Source: an uncultured Burkholderiales bacterium (GTDB lineage Bacteria > Pseudomonadota > Gammaproteobacteria > Burkholderiales > Burkholderiaceae_E). Taken from it: DNA of 8,587 nucleotides. The notes below the pieces were generated by a model. The model had not been told where the DNA came from, did not search any database, and saw only the letters and a program-made list of their open reading frames with translations. A program made the position numbers and the translations under genes. The number at the start of each line of letters is the position of its first letter. Within the stretch, counting starts at the first letter, position 1. Location: NCBI GenBank assembly GCA_903898725.1, contig CAIUGQ010000477.1, positions 1 through 8,587 on the forward strand, in the 5' to 3' direction. This document shows, in pieces, positions 1 through 6,347 of this stretch.

Positions 1-458
1 GCTTCGAGGAGAACACGCTGCAGACCGGCACCTTCGCGGTGCTCGACGGGGTCCGCGGCTGGACCGGCCGCTTCGCGGTCGAGGTGTGGCGTTCGCTCTT
101 CGGCGCCCGGGGCGCCGACGGCGACTCCTGGATCGAGCTCGACGTGGCGGGCAAGCCCAACAAGTACGACGCGATTTCGCAGACCGTCACCACCCGGCCG
201 GGCGAGCCGCTGGTGCTGCGCTTCGCCTACTCGCCGCGACCGGGCGTCTCGGCGTACTCGAACGCCTTCATCGTCCGCTGGAACGGCCGCGAGATCGCCA
301 GCTACAGCCCCGAGGGCGCGGGGCTGTCGACCCCGCGTTGGCAGGAGGTCACGCTGCAGGTCGTCGGCACCGGTCAGGACACGCTGACCTTCTCGGAGTC
401 GGGCGAGAACGACGGGCTGGGGACGCTGCTGGACCGCGTGCAGCTCCACAGGCCCTGA
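1..458 (+). CDS. Secreted protein with C-terminal galactose-binding-like (DUF642-like) domain, 3' part
   Basis: The reading frame is open from the left edge (first full codon at base 3) to a TGA at 456-458 and gives 151 residues; the true start lies outside the window. An in-frame GTG at 39 is unlikely to be the start, because the preceding residues (FEENTLQTG) already belong to the domain. The fragment has the pattern of jelly-roll domains in secreted and PEP-CTERM-type proteins: an 'FEE' opening, 'GWT', 'ISQTV', 'SPRPGVSAYSN', 'WNG' and a closing 'LLDRVQL'. These domains usually bind carbohydrate or act as wall or matrix modules (family knowledge). The protein stops right after the domain, with no PEP-CTERM or other sorting tail. 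Upstream domains, export signal and precise function cannot be seen. The domain type is fairly sure; the role is inference. Confidence 0.7.
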   Translation, partial: FEENTLQTGTFAVLDGVRGWTGRFAVEVWRSLFGARGADGDSWIELDVAGKPNKYDAISQTVTTRPGEPLVLRFAYSPRPGVSAYSNAFIVRWNGREIASYSPEGAGLSTPRWQEVTLQVVGTGQDTLTFSESGENDGLGTLLDRVQLHRP

Positions 459-465
459 GCGTCGA

Positions 466-513
466 GGGCGCCGCCCGGTTCGGCGTGCCGGGGCCCCCTC
501 GCGTCCGGCGCCC
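466..513. terminator. Possible hairpin between convergent genes
   Basis: GGGCGCCG (466-473) is the exact reverse complement of CGGCGCCC (506-513), and GGGGCCCC (490-497) lies in the loop. It starts 7 bases after the stop codon of the upstream plus-strand gene. There is no T-run after it, and such inverted repeats arise easily at this GC content, so a terminator role is only a suggestion. Confidence 0.3.
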
Positions 514-524
514 GACGCGGCGGC

Positions 525-544
525 GCCCGCTCACCCGAGCGGGC
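525..544 (-). terminator. Perfect 8-bp hairpin over the stop codon of the DUF3592-type gene
   Basis: GCCCGCTC (525-532) pairs fully with GAGCGGGC (537-544) around a 4-base loop (533-536). The stop codon of the minus-strand gene (531-533) falls inside the hairpin. No T-tract follows on either strand, so classical intrinsic termination is doubtful. It could slow polymerase or protect the 3' end of the messenger RNA at this convergent junction. Confidence 0.4.
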
Positions 545-1508
545 CCGAACCGAAGACCGGCACCTCGAAGGCGATCTCGCGAAGCTCGCCTTCGTCGGCA
601 CGGCGGATGCGCAGACTCCAGCGGTAGTGGCGCGTGACGCGCGAGCTGCCGTCCGAGCCGCCTCCGGAGACGACGGTCCCCGTCGCCGGCAGTGCCGGCG
701 GGATGTCGAAGCGCACCCGGATGCGGGCGTCCCGAGACGATCCGCTCCGATCCTCGACCGTCGCGAGCCGCGCGTCCTCGAAGACCGTGGACGTGCTGCT
801 GTCCGAGCGACGGCGGGCGTTTTGCGTGTCGGTGAGCACGCTGACGGCATCGTCGGTATTGCCCGAACCGACCGCGGCGCTCTGCGTGAGGACACACCGC
901 AGCGTGACGCGAACGCCCGTGCCTGGATCGAACGCCTCCGGGATCGTCGCGATCGCGGCGAACTGGCCGCCGATCCGCCCGGGCAGGGTCTGGAGTTCGA
1001 GCTCGGCGCGGTGGCGACGCCGGTTGACCCACTGCAGTCCGGCGAAGAGCCCGAGGAAGGCTGCCAGGACACCGAGGAACGCATACACCGCGCCCGCGTT
1101 CTTGAGCGAAGCGAGATGGACCCCGAGCGGGACCACGACGAACGCGTACAGCACCGTCGCGATCACCAGGGCCGCAACCGGCGCCCGGTTCGACAGCCGA
1201 ATCCGCCCTGCCGCCCAGTCCGAGCGCCAGCGCCACGGCTGATCGGGCCACGCCGCCATCGCACGGCGCAGGCGGTACGCGGACACCAGGTAGGCGAGCA
1301 GACCGAGACACACGAGTCCGCCCACCAGCATCGGACCCAGGGCGGAGGCCACGAGCCGGCCGAGCTCGCCAGCCCGCCACGGCCCATCGCCGAGGGCCGC
1401 AGAGACGGCGCGGATCAGCTCCGGCACGTGCAGTGTGCCGACCCGGATCGCGACCAGCGCCACCAGCAGGGCGACACCGACGATCGCGAGTTCGAGGATC
1501 CTGGCCAT
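531..1508 (-). CDS. DUF3592-type four-helix membrane protein, function unknown
   Basis: The protein has 325 residues from ATG at 1508 (MARILELAIVG). The frame stays open upstream to an ATG at 1685, but that stretch is Arg/Pro-rich, encodes the 12-bp repeat as repeated 'RFEP', and overlaps the Pho box, so 1508 is preferred. No strong Shine-Dalgarno precedes it. Likely membrane segments are residues 5-23, 56-77, 110-131 and 139-162. Between helices 2 and 3 lies the Trp-rich motif PWRWRSDWAAGRI (91-103), which I associate with DUF3592-type proteins of Burkholderiales and Pseudomonas. Residues 163-325 form a soluble tail that looks beta-rich, with 'LRCVLTQ' and 'VRFDIP' strands. No catalytic motif is visible. 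It is transcribed away from phoX and ends convergent with the left-edge gene. The family call is from memory of the motif; the function is unknown. Confidence 0.72.
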   Translation of the reverse strand: MARILELAIVGVALLVALVAIRVGTLHVPELIRAVSAALGDGPWRAGELGRLVASALGPMLVGGLVCLGLLAYLVSAYRLRRAMAAWPDQPWRWRSDWAAGRIRLSNRAPVAALVIATVLYAFVVVPLGVHLASLKNAGAVYAFLGVLAAFLGLFAGLQWVNRRRHRAELELQTLPGRIGGQFAAIATIPEAFDPGTGVRVTLRCVLTQSAAVGSGNTDDAVSVLTDTQNARRRSDSSTSTVFEDARLATVEDRSGSSRDARIRVRFDIPPALPATGTVVSGGGSDGSSRVTRHYRWSLRIRRADEGELREIAFEVPVFGSGPLG

Positions 1509-1526
1509 GGGCTCGCTCGGTTCAGA

Positions 1527-1562
1527 GGGCTCGAAACGGGGCTCGAAACGGGGCTCGAAACG
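1527..1562. repeat. Three perfect 12-bp tandem repeats
   Basis: The unit GGGCTCGAAACG occurs at 1527-1538, 1539-1550 and 1551-1562 without a mismatch, followed by a partial fourth copy (GGGC, 1563-1566). The array starts 19 bases upstream of the ATG of the minus-strand membrane-protein gene, so it probably lies in that gene's leader or promoter. The period is close to one DNA helical turn, and the length is a multiple of three. Confidence 0.9.
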
Positions 1563-1678
1563 GGGCGCAGCGGGGGCGAAGCGGGATCGTAGCGCGAGAC
1601 GCGGCACAAGGCACCGCTGGCAGCCTCGGCGGGTCGGGGTGCAGTCGGTGCCGCGCCCGGCGGCGCGTTTTGAACGCA

Positions 1679-1713
1679 GTGTCATGGACTTGTCATCGAA
1701 CCCCGGCTACAAC
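1679..1713 (+). promoter_or_regulatory. Pho box and -10 element of the phoX promoter
   Basis: GTGTCAT (1679-1685), a 4-base spacer and TTGTCAT (1690-1696) form an 18-bp direct repeat. It matches the known PhoB site (two CTGTCAT-type heptamers, 4 bases apart) at 6 of 7 positions in each half. The spacer GGAC is not A/T-rich as in E. coli. Eleven bases downstream is TACAAC (1708-1713), matching TATAAT at 4 of 6, the spacing expected when PhoB replaces -35 contacts. Transcription would begin near 1720, leaving a leader of about 27 bases to the ATG at 1747. This makes the next gene a likely member of the phosphate-starvation regulon. Confidence 0.8.
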
Positions 1714-1734
1714 ATCGGCCTTTCCCGAACTGCC

Positions 1735-1738
1735 AGGA
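1735..1738 (+). promoter_or_regulatory. Ribosome binding site of phoX
   Basis: AGGA lies 8 bases before the ATG at 1747. A second candidate, AAGGA (1753-1757), lies 10 bases before an in-frame ATG at 1768, so either methionine could be used. The in-frame ATG at 1684 is ruled out because it sits inside the Pho box, upstream of the expected transcript start. Confidence 0.55.
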
Positions 1739-1746
1739 CTCGCGCC

Positions 1747-3657
1747 ATGCCGAAGGACTTCACCACGATGGAAGACAGCAACCGGTCTTCCAACCCCAGC
1801 ATCCACGAGATCAGCGATCCGGCGCGGCGCGTCGTGCTCCGGGGCGGCGTGGTCACGGCGATGCTCCCGTTCCTGTCGTCGCTGGCGGGCTGCGCCGGCC
1901 TGCCGGGCCTGCCCGCGGGAAGCGCCCGGCCCGGGTTCAAGAGCGTGCCGGTCACGCGCGCCGACGGCTTCTTCGTCGCCGAGGGCTACTCCGCCGTCCC
2001 GGCCTTCATGTGGGGCGAGCCGGTGGGGGTGCCCGGCAACATGCCGGCCTTCAGGCCCGACGGCTCCAACACCGCCGCCGACCAGGACGTGCAGATCGGC
2101 ATGCACCACGACGGCATGCACTACTTCCCGCTCGACGGCAGCCGCCGCGGTCTGCTCGTGATGAACCACGAGTACACCGACGACGGCCTGCTGCATGTCG
2201 ACGGCATGGCGACCTGGAACGCCGAGAAGGTCAGGAAGAGCATCGCGGGCCATGGCGTGAGCGTGCTCGAGGTCGAGCAGCGCGACGGCAGCTGGCAAGC
2301 GGTGCGCCCGTCGAAGTACGCGCGCCGCATCACCGCCGCCACGCCGATGGCGTTCGGCGGCCCGGCCGCCGGCCACGGCCTGGTGCGCACCGCCGCCGAC
2401 CCCGAGGGGCGACGCCCGCTGGGCACGCTGAACAACTGCGCCCACGGCTACACGCCCTGGGGCACTTACCTCACCTGTGAAGAGAACTTCATCTTCTACT
2501 TCAACGGGCCCGAGAAGCCCGACGCCCACGGCGCGCGCTGGGGGCTGCGCCGCAACGGACGCGGCTACCGCTGGCACGAGCACGAGGAGCGCTTCGACGC
2601 CGTGCGCCATCCGAACGAGCCGAACCGCTTCGGCTGGGTCGTCGAGATCGACCCCAACGATCCGACGATGACGCCGATCAAGCGCACCGCGCTCGGGCGC
2701 GCCGCGCACGAAGGCGCGACGGTGACCACGACCAAGGACGGACGCGCGGTCGTGTACATGGGCGAGGACGCGCAGTTCGAGTACATCTACAAGTTCGTGA
2801 GCCGCGACCGCATCCAGCCCGGCGGCTTCAAGGCCAACCGGGAGCTGCTCGACCACGGCACGCTGTACGTGGCCCGCTTCGACGGCGGCGGCACGGGTCA
2901 GTGGATGGAGGTGCGTCACGGCAGCCGGGGACTGACCGCCGCCAACGGCTTCGCCGACCAGGGCGAGGTGCTGGTGAAGTCCCGGCAGGCGAGCGACCTG
3001 CTCGGCGCGACGAAGCTGGACCGCCCCGAGTGGATCGCGATCGATCCGGCCAACGGCGAGGTCTACTGCACGCTCACCAACAACACGCGCCGGGGCGCGA
3101 GCGGCCAGCCGGCGGTGGACGGCGCCAACCCGCGTGCCAACAACAGCATGGGTCACATCATCCGCTGGAAGGAGCGCGGCGACTTCGACGCGGACACCTT
3201 CACCTGGAACCACTTCGTGCTGGCCGGCGACCCGGCCAACCCCCGCGAAGAGGCGAAGGGCAACATCAAGGGCGACGCCTACGGCAGCCCCGACGGCCTG
3301 TGGTTCGACAGCCGCGGCCTGCTGTGGATCCAGACCGACGCGCATGCGACGAACATGTACAAGGGCGACTACGCCGGGGTCGGCAGCAACATGATGCTGG
3401 CGGCCGACCCGAAGACCGGCGAGACGCGGCGCTTCCTGGTGGGGCCGGTCAACTGCGAGATCACCGGCGTGGTCTGCACGCCGGACATGAAGACGATGTT
3501 CGTCAACGTCCAGCATCCGGGCGAGAGCCCGACCGACCGCAGCGACCCGGCCGATCCGACGAAGTTCTCGACCTGGCCCAGCGGCATCAAGGGACAGCGG
3601 CCCCGCAGCGCGACGGTGGTCATCCGCAAGAACGACGGCGGGATCATCGGGACCTGA
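1747..3657 (+). CDS. phoX: PhoX-family (DUF839) alkaline phosphatase, Tat-exported lipoprotein
   Basis: The protein has 636 residues from ATG 1747 (or 629 from ATG 1768). PhoX enzymes use Fe and Ca to hydrolyse phosphomonoesters outside the cytoplasm and supply phosphate during starvation (family knowledge). Residues 26-32 (ARRVVLR) form a twin-arginine motif, followed by a hydrophobic stretch and a perfect lipobox, L46-A-G-C49. The protein should therefore be folded before export and lipid-anchored. Family landmarks follow in order: NHEYT (140-144); LNNCAHGYTPWGT with Cys231, the likely iron-bridging cysteine; TCEEN (Cys244, Glu245-246); His321-Glu322; GEDAQFEYIYKF from 339; RPEW with Glu428; and near the C-terminus DGLWFDSRGLLWIQTDA, then NCEITGVVCTPD. 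Length and order fit an intact enzyme. An upstream Pho box and a downstream hairpin make it a single-gene unit. Ligand assignments are from motif memory, not alignment. Confidence 0.92.
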   Translation: MPKDFTTMEDSNRSSNPSIHEISDPARRVVLRGGVVTAMLPFLSSLAGCAGLPGLPAGSARPGFKSVPVTRADGFFVAEGYSAVPAFMWGEPVGVPGNMPAFRPDGSNTAADQDVQIGMHHDGMHYFPLDGSRRGLLVMNHEYTDDGLLHVDGMATWNAEKVRKSIAGHGVSVLEVEQRDGSWQAVRPSKYARRITAATPMAFGGPAAGHGLVRTAADPEGRRPLGTLNNCAHGYTPWGTYLTCEENFIFYFNGPEKPDAHGARWGLRRNGRGYRWHEHEERFDAVRHPNEPNRFGWVVEIDPNDPTMTPIKRTALGRAAHEGATVTTTKDGRAVVYMGEDAQFEYIYKFVSRDRIQPGGFKANRELLDHGTLYVARFDGGGTGQWMEVRHGSRGLTAANGFADQGEVLVKSRQASDLLGATKLDRPEWIAIDPANGEVYCTLTNNTRRGASGQPAVDGANPRANNSMGHIIRWKERGDFDADTFTWNHFVLAGDPANPREEAKGNIKGDAYGSPDGLWFDSRGLLWIQTDAHATNMYKGDYAGVGSNMMLAADPKTGETRRFLVGPVNCEITGVVCTPDMKTMFVNVQHPGESPTDRSDPADPTKFSTWPSGIKGQRPRSATVVIRKNDGGIIGT

Positions 3658-3662
3658 GTTCG

Positions 3663-3701
3663 CGGGCGGTGCGCGGGCCCGGAGCACCGGCGCACCGCCC
3701 G
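3663..3701 (+). terminator. Strong hairpin downstream of phoX
   Basis: CGGGCGGTGCGC (3663-3674) pairs perfectly with GCGCACCGCCCG (3690-3701), a 12-bp stem with a 15-base loop that itself contains GGGCCC. It begins 5 bases after the phoX stop codon. The following sequence has only a short TCTTT (3710-3714), so it is a T-poor terminator at best, but its position and perfection support a role in ending the phoX transcript. Confidence 0.6.
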
Positions 3702-3816
3702 TGAGCGCGTCTTTCGCTCGACATCTCCCGGGCGAGCGCTGATGATCGGGGCCTCCCCACCCCTTCCGCGCAGGCGAGCCGCAAGGCCCTGCGCGTCATG
3801 CCATGAACGCTGCCCG

Positions 3817-4425
3817 ATGATCACCATCTATCGCCAGGTCGGCATCGCCGTGGCGGCGTGTCTGACGTTCGTCGCCCCCGCCTCGGCCCAGCCCGCCGGG
3901 GGCTGCGTGATCCAGCGGATCGAAGGCACGGTGACGGTCTCGGCGGGCGGCGCCTCGCCAATGGCCGCGCAGACCGGTCAGACCCTCGCTGCCAGCGACA
4001 CGGTGCGGACGCTGCCGGCCTCGCGCGTCAGCCTGGGCTGCGCCGGGAGCCTCAAGGTGGTCGTCGGTCCCGACAGCGCCGTCACCGTCGAGGGCGTGCT
4101 CGCCGGCGGGTCGCAACCGTTCGGGCTGCGGCTGCTCGAGGGCATCGCGGGCTTCCTCTTCAAGGGCAGCGGCGGCGTGCAGGTCCGGACGCCTTCGGCC
4201 GTGGCTGCGGTCCGGTCCACGGAATGGGCGATGCGCTGGGCGAACGGGGTCAGCGAGGTCTTCACCCGCGAGGGGACCGTCACCGTCTCGGCCGACGGGG
4301 GCACGGCGAACCTCGGCCCCGGCGATGGCATCGACGTGTCGGACACCGGTGTACTCAAGCCGGTGGCCCAGTGGAGACCGCCGCGCATCGCCCGCTTCGG
4401 CGAGCTGCTCGGCGCCGACTGGTGA
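3817..4425 (+). CDS. Periplasmic FecR-domain protein
   Basis: The protein has 202 residues from ATG 3817. Residues 1-24 are a Sec signal peptide with a likely cut after A22-S-A24. An upstream in-frame ATG at 3742 would add 25 Arg/Cys-rich residues before the signal and is rejected; no clear Shine-Dalgarno precedes either. The mature part begins with a beta-rich segment (IEGTVTVSAGG, 35-45). It then carries a FecR core, residues 121-174, with 'VQVRTPSAVAAVRSTEW' and 'VFTREGTVTVSADGG...LGPGDGIDV'. Only two cysteines remain after the signal, Cys30 and Cys75, and they could form a disulfide. It has no membrane helix or sigma-interacting N-terminal tail, so it is not a classical FecR anti-sigma regulator. 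Its stop overlaps the start of the cyclase gene, so the two are almost surely co-translated. It may sense or scaffold something in the periplasm for the cyclase (inference). In the 115 bases between the phoX hairpin and this start I found no convincing promoter. Confidence 0.82.
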   Translation: MITIYRQVGIAVAACLTFVAPASAQPAGGCVIQRIEGTVTVSAGGASPMAAQTGQTLAASDTVRTLPASRVSLGCAGSLKVVVGPDSAVTVEGVLAGGSQPFGLRLLEGIAGFLFKGSGGVQVRTPSAVAAVRSTEWAMRWANGVSEVFTREGTVTVSADGGTANLGPGDGIDVSDTGVLKPVAQWRPPRIARFGELLGADW

Positions 4426-6290
4426 CACCCGGGCGCCGCCTCCGGCTGGAGCGCCTGAGCGTTCTGGCCGGGGTCGTGCTGGGTGCGCTGCTGCTGGGCC
4501 TGTGGCACCCGGGCGAACGCGGCGACTTCTGGCAGGGCATCGAAGGGCGTCTCCTGGACGCGAGGTTCCTGGTGCGCGGACCGCTGCCTGCGCCGCAGCA
4601 GGTGGCGATCGTCGCGTTCGACGATGCCGCGATCGAGCGTCCGGCCAGCTTCCCGCCCTCCCGCAGCACGCTGAGCGCGGTGGTGTCCGACGCGTGGCAG
4701 GCCGGTGCCCGGGTGCTCGCCCTGGATTTCCTGCTGGTCGATGCGCGACCCGACGACCCGGTGCTGGCCGCCGCGCTGGCCCGGGGGACGGCCATCCTGG
4801 GCGTGGCCGAGGCCGCATCGGGTGCCTCCCAGGGGGTCCTGCGGCCGCGCGGCGGCCCGAGCCTGGTCACGGGGCCCGAGCCGCAGTCGCCGCTCCCCGC
4901 GCTCGGGCCCGGCCCCGTGCTTCAGGCGGCTGCGGACCTCGCGCATGTGACGGTGGCGCATGGGCCCGACGGCCTCCTGCGCCGCCTGCGTCCGGTCCTG
5001 GCGGTGTCGGCCTCGCAGGGCGTCGTGCAGCTGCCCGGGCTGGCGGTGGCCGCAGTGTCGGCACAGGCCGGGCCGACCCGGGTGTCGACCCATGCCGACG
5101 GCGTGGGCGGGCGCCTGGAGATCGGGCCGATCACCGTCCCGCTGGACCTGCGCGGCACGGTGCCCCTGGACTACTACGGCCCGGCGGGCTCGATCCGGAC
5201 CTATTCCGCCGCGTCGGTGACGCAGGCGGACCTGCGCGGGAAGATCGTCTTCATGGGTGCGACGGCCACCGGCTTCGGCGACCGCCATGCGACACCGTTC
5301 GACCCGACGATGCCGGGTGTCGAGGTGCATGCGACCTTCGCCGCCAACCTGCTGACGGGGCGTCTGCTGCGCCGGGACGCGGCGGCATGGGGGGCCAGTG
5401 TCCTGCTGGGCCTGCTGGCCGCGGTCGCCGGGTGCGCCGCCGCCGGACTGAGCAGCACGCTGGCGGCCACGGCGGCCACCGCCGTCGCGGCGCTGGCGAT
5501 GGCGGCGTCGCTGCAGGTCGCGTTCTCGGCGGGCTGGTGGCTCGACGCGACGACGGTGTCGATGTGCCTAGTGCTCGGTGCGGGGGCGAGTGCCGCCGCC
5601 CAGCGCTTCCAGCAGCGACGTCGTGCCACCAACCTCGCCCGGTACCAGTCACCGGCGCTGGTGGAGACCCTCGCGACCGACGCCGACGCGCTGCGGGATC
5701 GGCCGCCGCAGCCTGCGGTCGTGGTGTTCGTCGATGTCGTCGGGTTCACGCCCCACGCCGAGCGCGCGGGCCCGGAGCGCACCTATGCCTTCCTGGCCGC
5801 GTTCACGCGACAGGTGGAGCAGGCCGCGGACCGCTGCGGCGGCATGATCGCGGACTTCGCGGGCGACGGGGCGCTGATCGTCTTCGGCGTGCCCGAGCCC
5901 GGCGCGGACGATGTCGAACGGGCCCTGCGGTTCATCGAGCAGCTCGATGCGGCAGTGCTCGAGGCGCCGGACTGGCCGGGCCTCGGCCTGCGGTTCAGCG
6001 CGCACGCGGGGCCGGTGCAGCTGGGGGTGCTGGGCGGCGACCACCATCGCCGCGTCGCCGTCAGCGGCGACGTGGTGAACACCGCCAGCCGACTGCAGGA
6101 AAGCGCGCGCGCCAGCAATGCCTCGCTCGCGCTGTCGGGCGCGTTCGTCGCCGCCGCGCCGAACGCTCGGCGCTGGGCCGAACAGCGAGGCCTCGCGAAA
6201 CTGGCGCCGCAGCAGCTGCGCGGCCGAGCCACGCTCGAGGAGGTCTGGGTCGGCGTGCTCGGGCGATCGGGACCGGCCGAGACACGCTGA
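4422..6290 (+). CDS. CHASE2-domain membrane class III nucleotide cyclase
   Basis: The protein has 622 residues from GTG 4422, which shares GTGA with the stop of the FecR-domain gene; no other good start exists before the first helix. Domain order: TM1 about 11-28; periplasmic CHASE2 about 35-315, with VAIVAFDD (61-68), AGARVLALDF, VPLDYYGP (247-254) and KIVFMGATATGFGDRHATPF; three helices about 323-345, 347-369 and 372-393; a linker; and a cyclase domain about 430-612. The cyclase retains the metal-binding Asp438 (FVDVVGFT) and Asp482 (FAGDGALIVFG), and the transition-state Asn553 and Arg557 (NTASR). The base-selecting positions are unusual: Asp478 where adenylate cyclases have Lys, and Ala546 where they have Asp or Thr. 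It should convert ATP or GTP to a cyclic nucleotide in the cytoplasm in response to a periplasmic cue, but the product cannot be assigned. It probably works as a homodimer, as the family does. Confidence 0.88.
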   Translation: MTPGRRLRLERLSVLAGVVLGALLLGLWHPGERGDFWQGIEGRLLDARFLVRGPLPAPQQVAIVAFDDAAIERPASFPPSRSTLSAVVSDAWQAGARVLALDFLLVDARPDDPVLAAALARGTAILGVAEAASGASQGVLRPRGGPSLVTGPEPQSPLPALGPGPVLQAAADLAHVTVAHGPDGLLRRLRPVLAVSASQGVVQLPGLAVAAVSAQAGPTRVSTHADGVGGRLEIGPITVPLDLRGTVPLDYYGPAGSIRTYSAASVTQADLRGKIVFMGATATGFGDRHATPFDPTMPGVEVHATFAANLLTGRLLRRDAAAWGASVLLGLLAAVAGCAAAGLSSTLAATAATAVAALAMAASLQVAFSAGWWLDATTVSMCLVLGAGASAAAQRFQQRRRATNLARYQSPALVETLATDADALRDRPPQPAVVVFVDVVGFTPHAERAGPERTYAFLAAFTRQVEQAADRCGGMIADFAGDGALIVFGVPEPGADDVERALRFIEQLDAAVLEAPDWPGLGLRFSAHAGPVQLGVLGGDHHRRVAVSGDVVNTASRLQESARASNASLALSGAFVAAAPNARRWAEQRGLAKLAPQQLRGRATLEEVWVGVLGRSGPAETR

Positions 6291-6320
6291 GCGGTTCGGC
6301 GTCGGGCGGGGACGAGGCGC

Positions 6321-6347
6321 CGGTGACGCGCCCCGCGCGCGTCACCG
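6321..6347. terminator. Perfect 11-bp hairpin between convergent cyclase and chemoreceptor genes
   Basis: CGGTGACGCGC (6321-6331) pairs exactly with GCGCGTCACCG (6337-6347) around a 5-base loop. It encloses the stop codon of the minus-strand chemoreceptor (6342-6344) and lies 31 bases beyond the cyclase stop, so it could serve both transcripts. There is no T-run on either side. Confidence 0.5.

Noticed and set aside
1586..1591. TACGAT on the minus strand as a -10 box for the DUF3592-type gene
   Set aside because: No acceptable -35 hexamer lies 16-18 bases upstream of it, and single -10-like hexamers are common.
1435..1746. Upstream extension of the phoX frame to an ATG at 1435
   Set aside because: It crosses the divergent gene's start, the tandem repeat and the Pho box, and would place the Tat motif more than 100 residues in.
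1693..3687. 664-codon open frame on the minus strand opposite phoX
   Set aside because: It is antisense to a clearly identified enzyme. The translation is dominated by Ala, Val, Arg, His and Gly with no domain pattern, as expected from codon bias in GC-rich DNA.
3858..4421. Upstream extension of the cyclase frame, giving an 810-residue protein
   Set aside because: The extension runs in another frame through the FecR-domain gene, is Arg/Gly-rich and would bury TM1 in the middle. GTG 4422 with the GTGA overlap is the natural start.
1679..6290. A single phosphate-starvation operon joining phoX, the FecR gene and the cyclase
   Set aside because: A perfect 12-bp hairpin and 159 bases separate phoX from the FecR gene, so adjacency alone does not support co-regulation.
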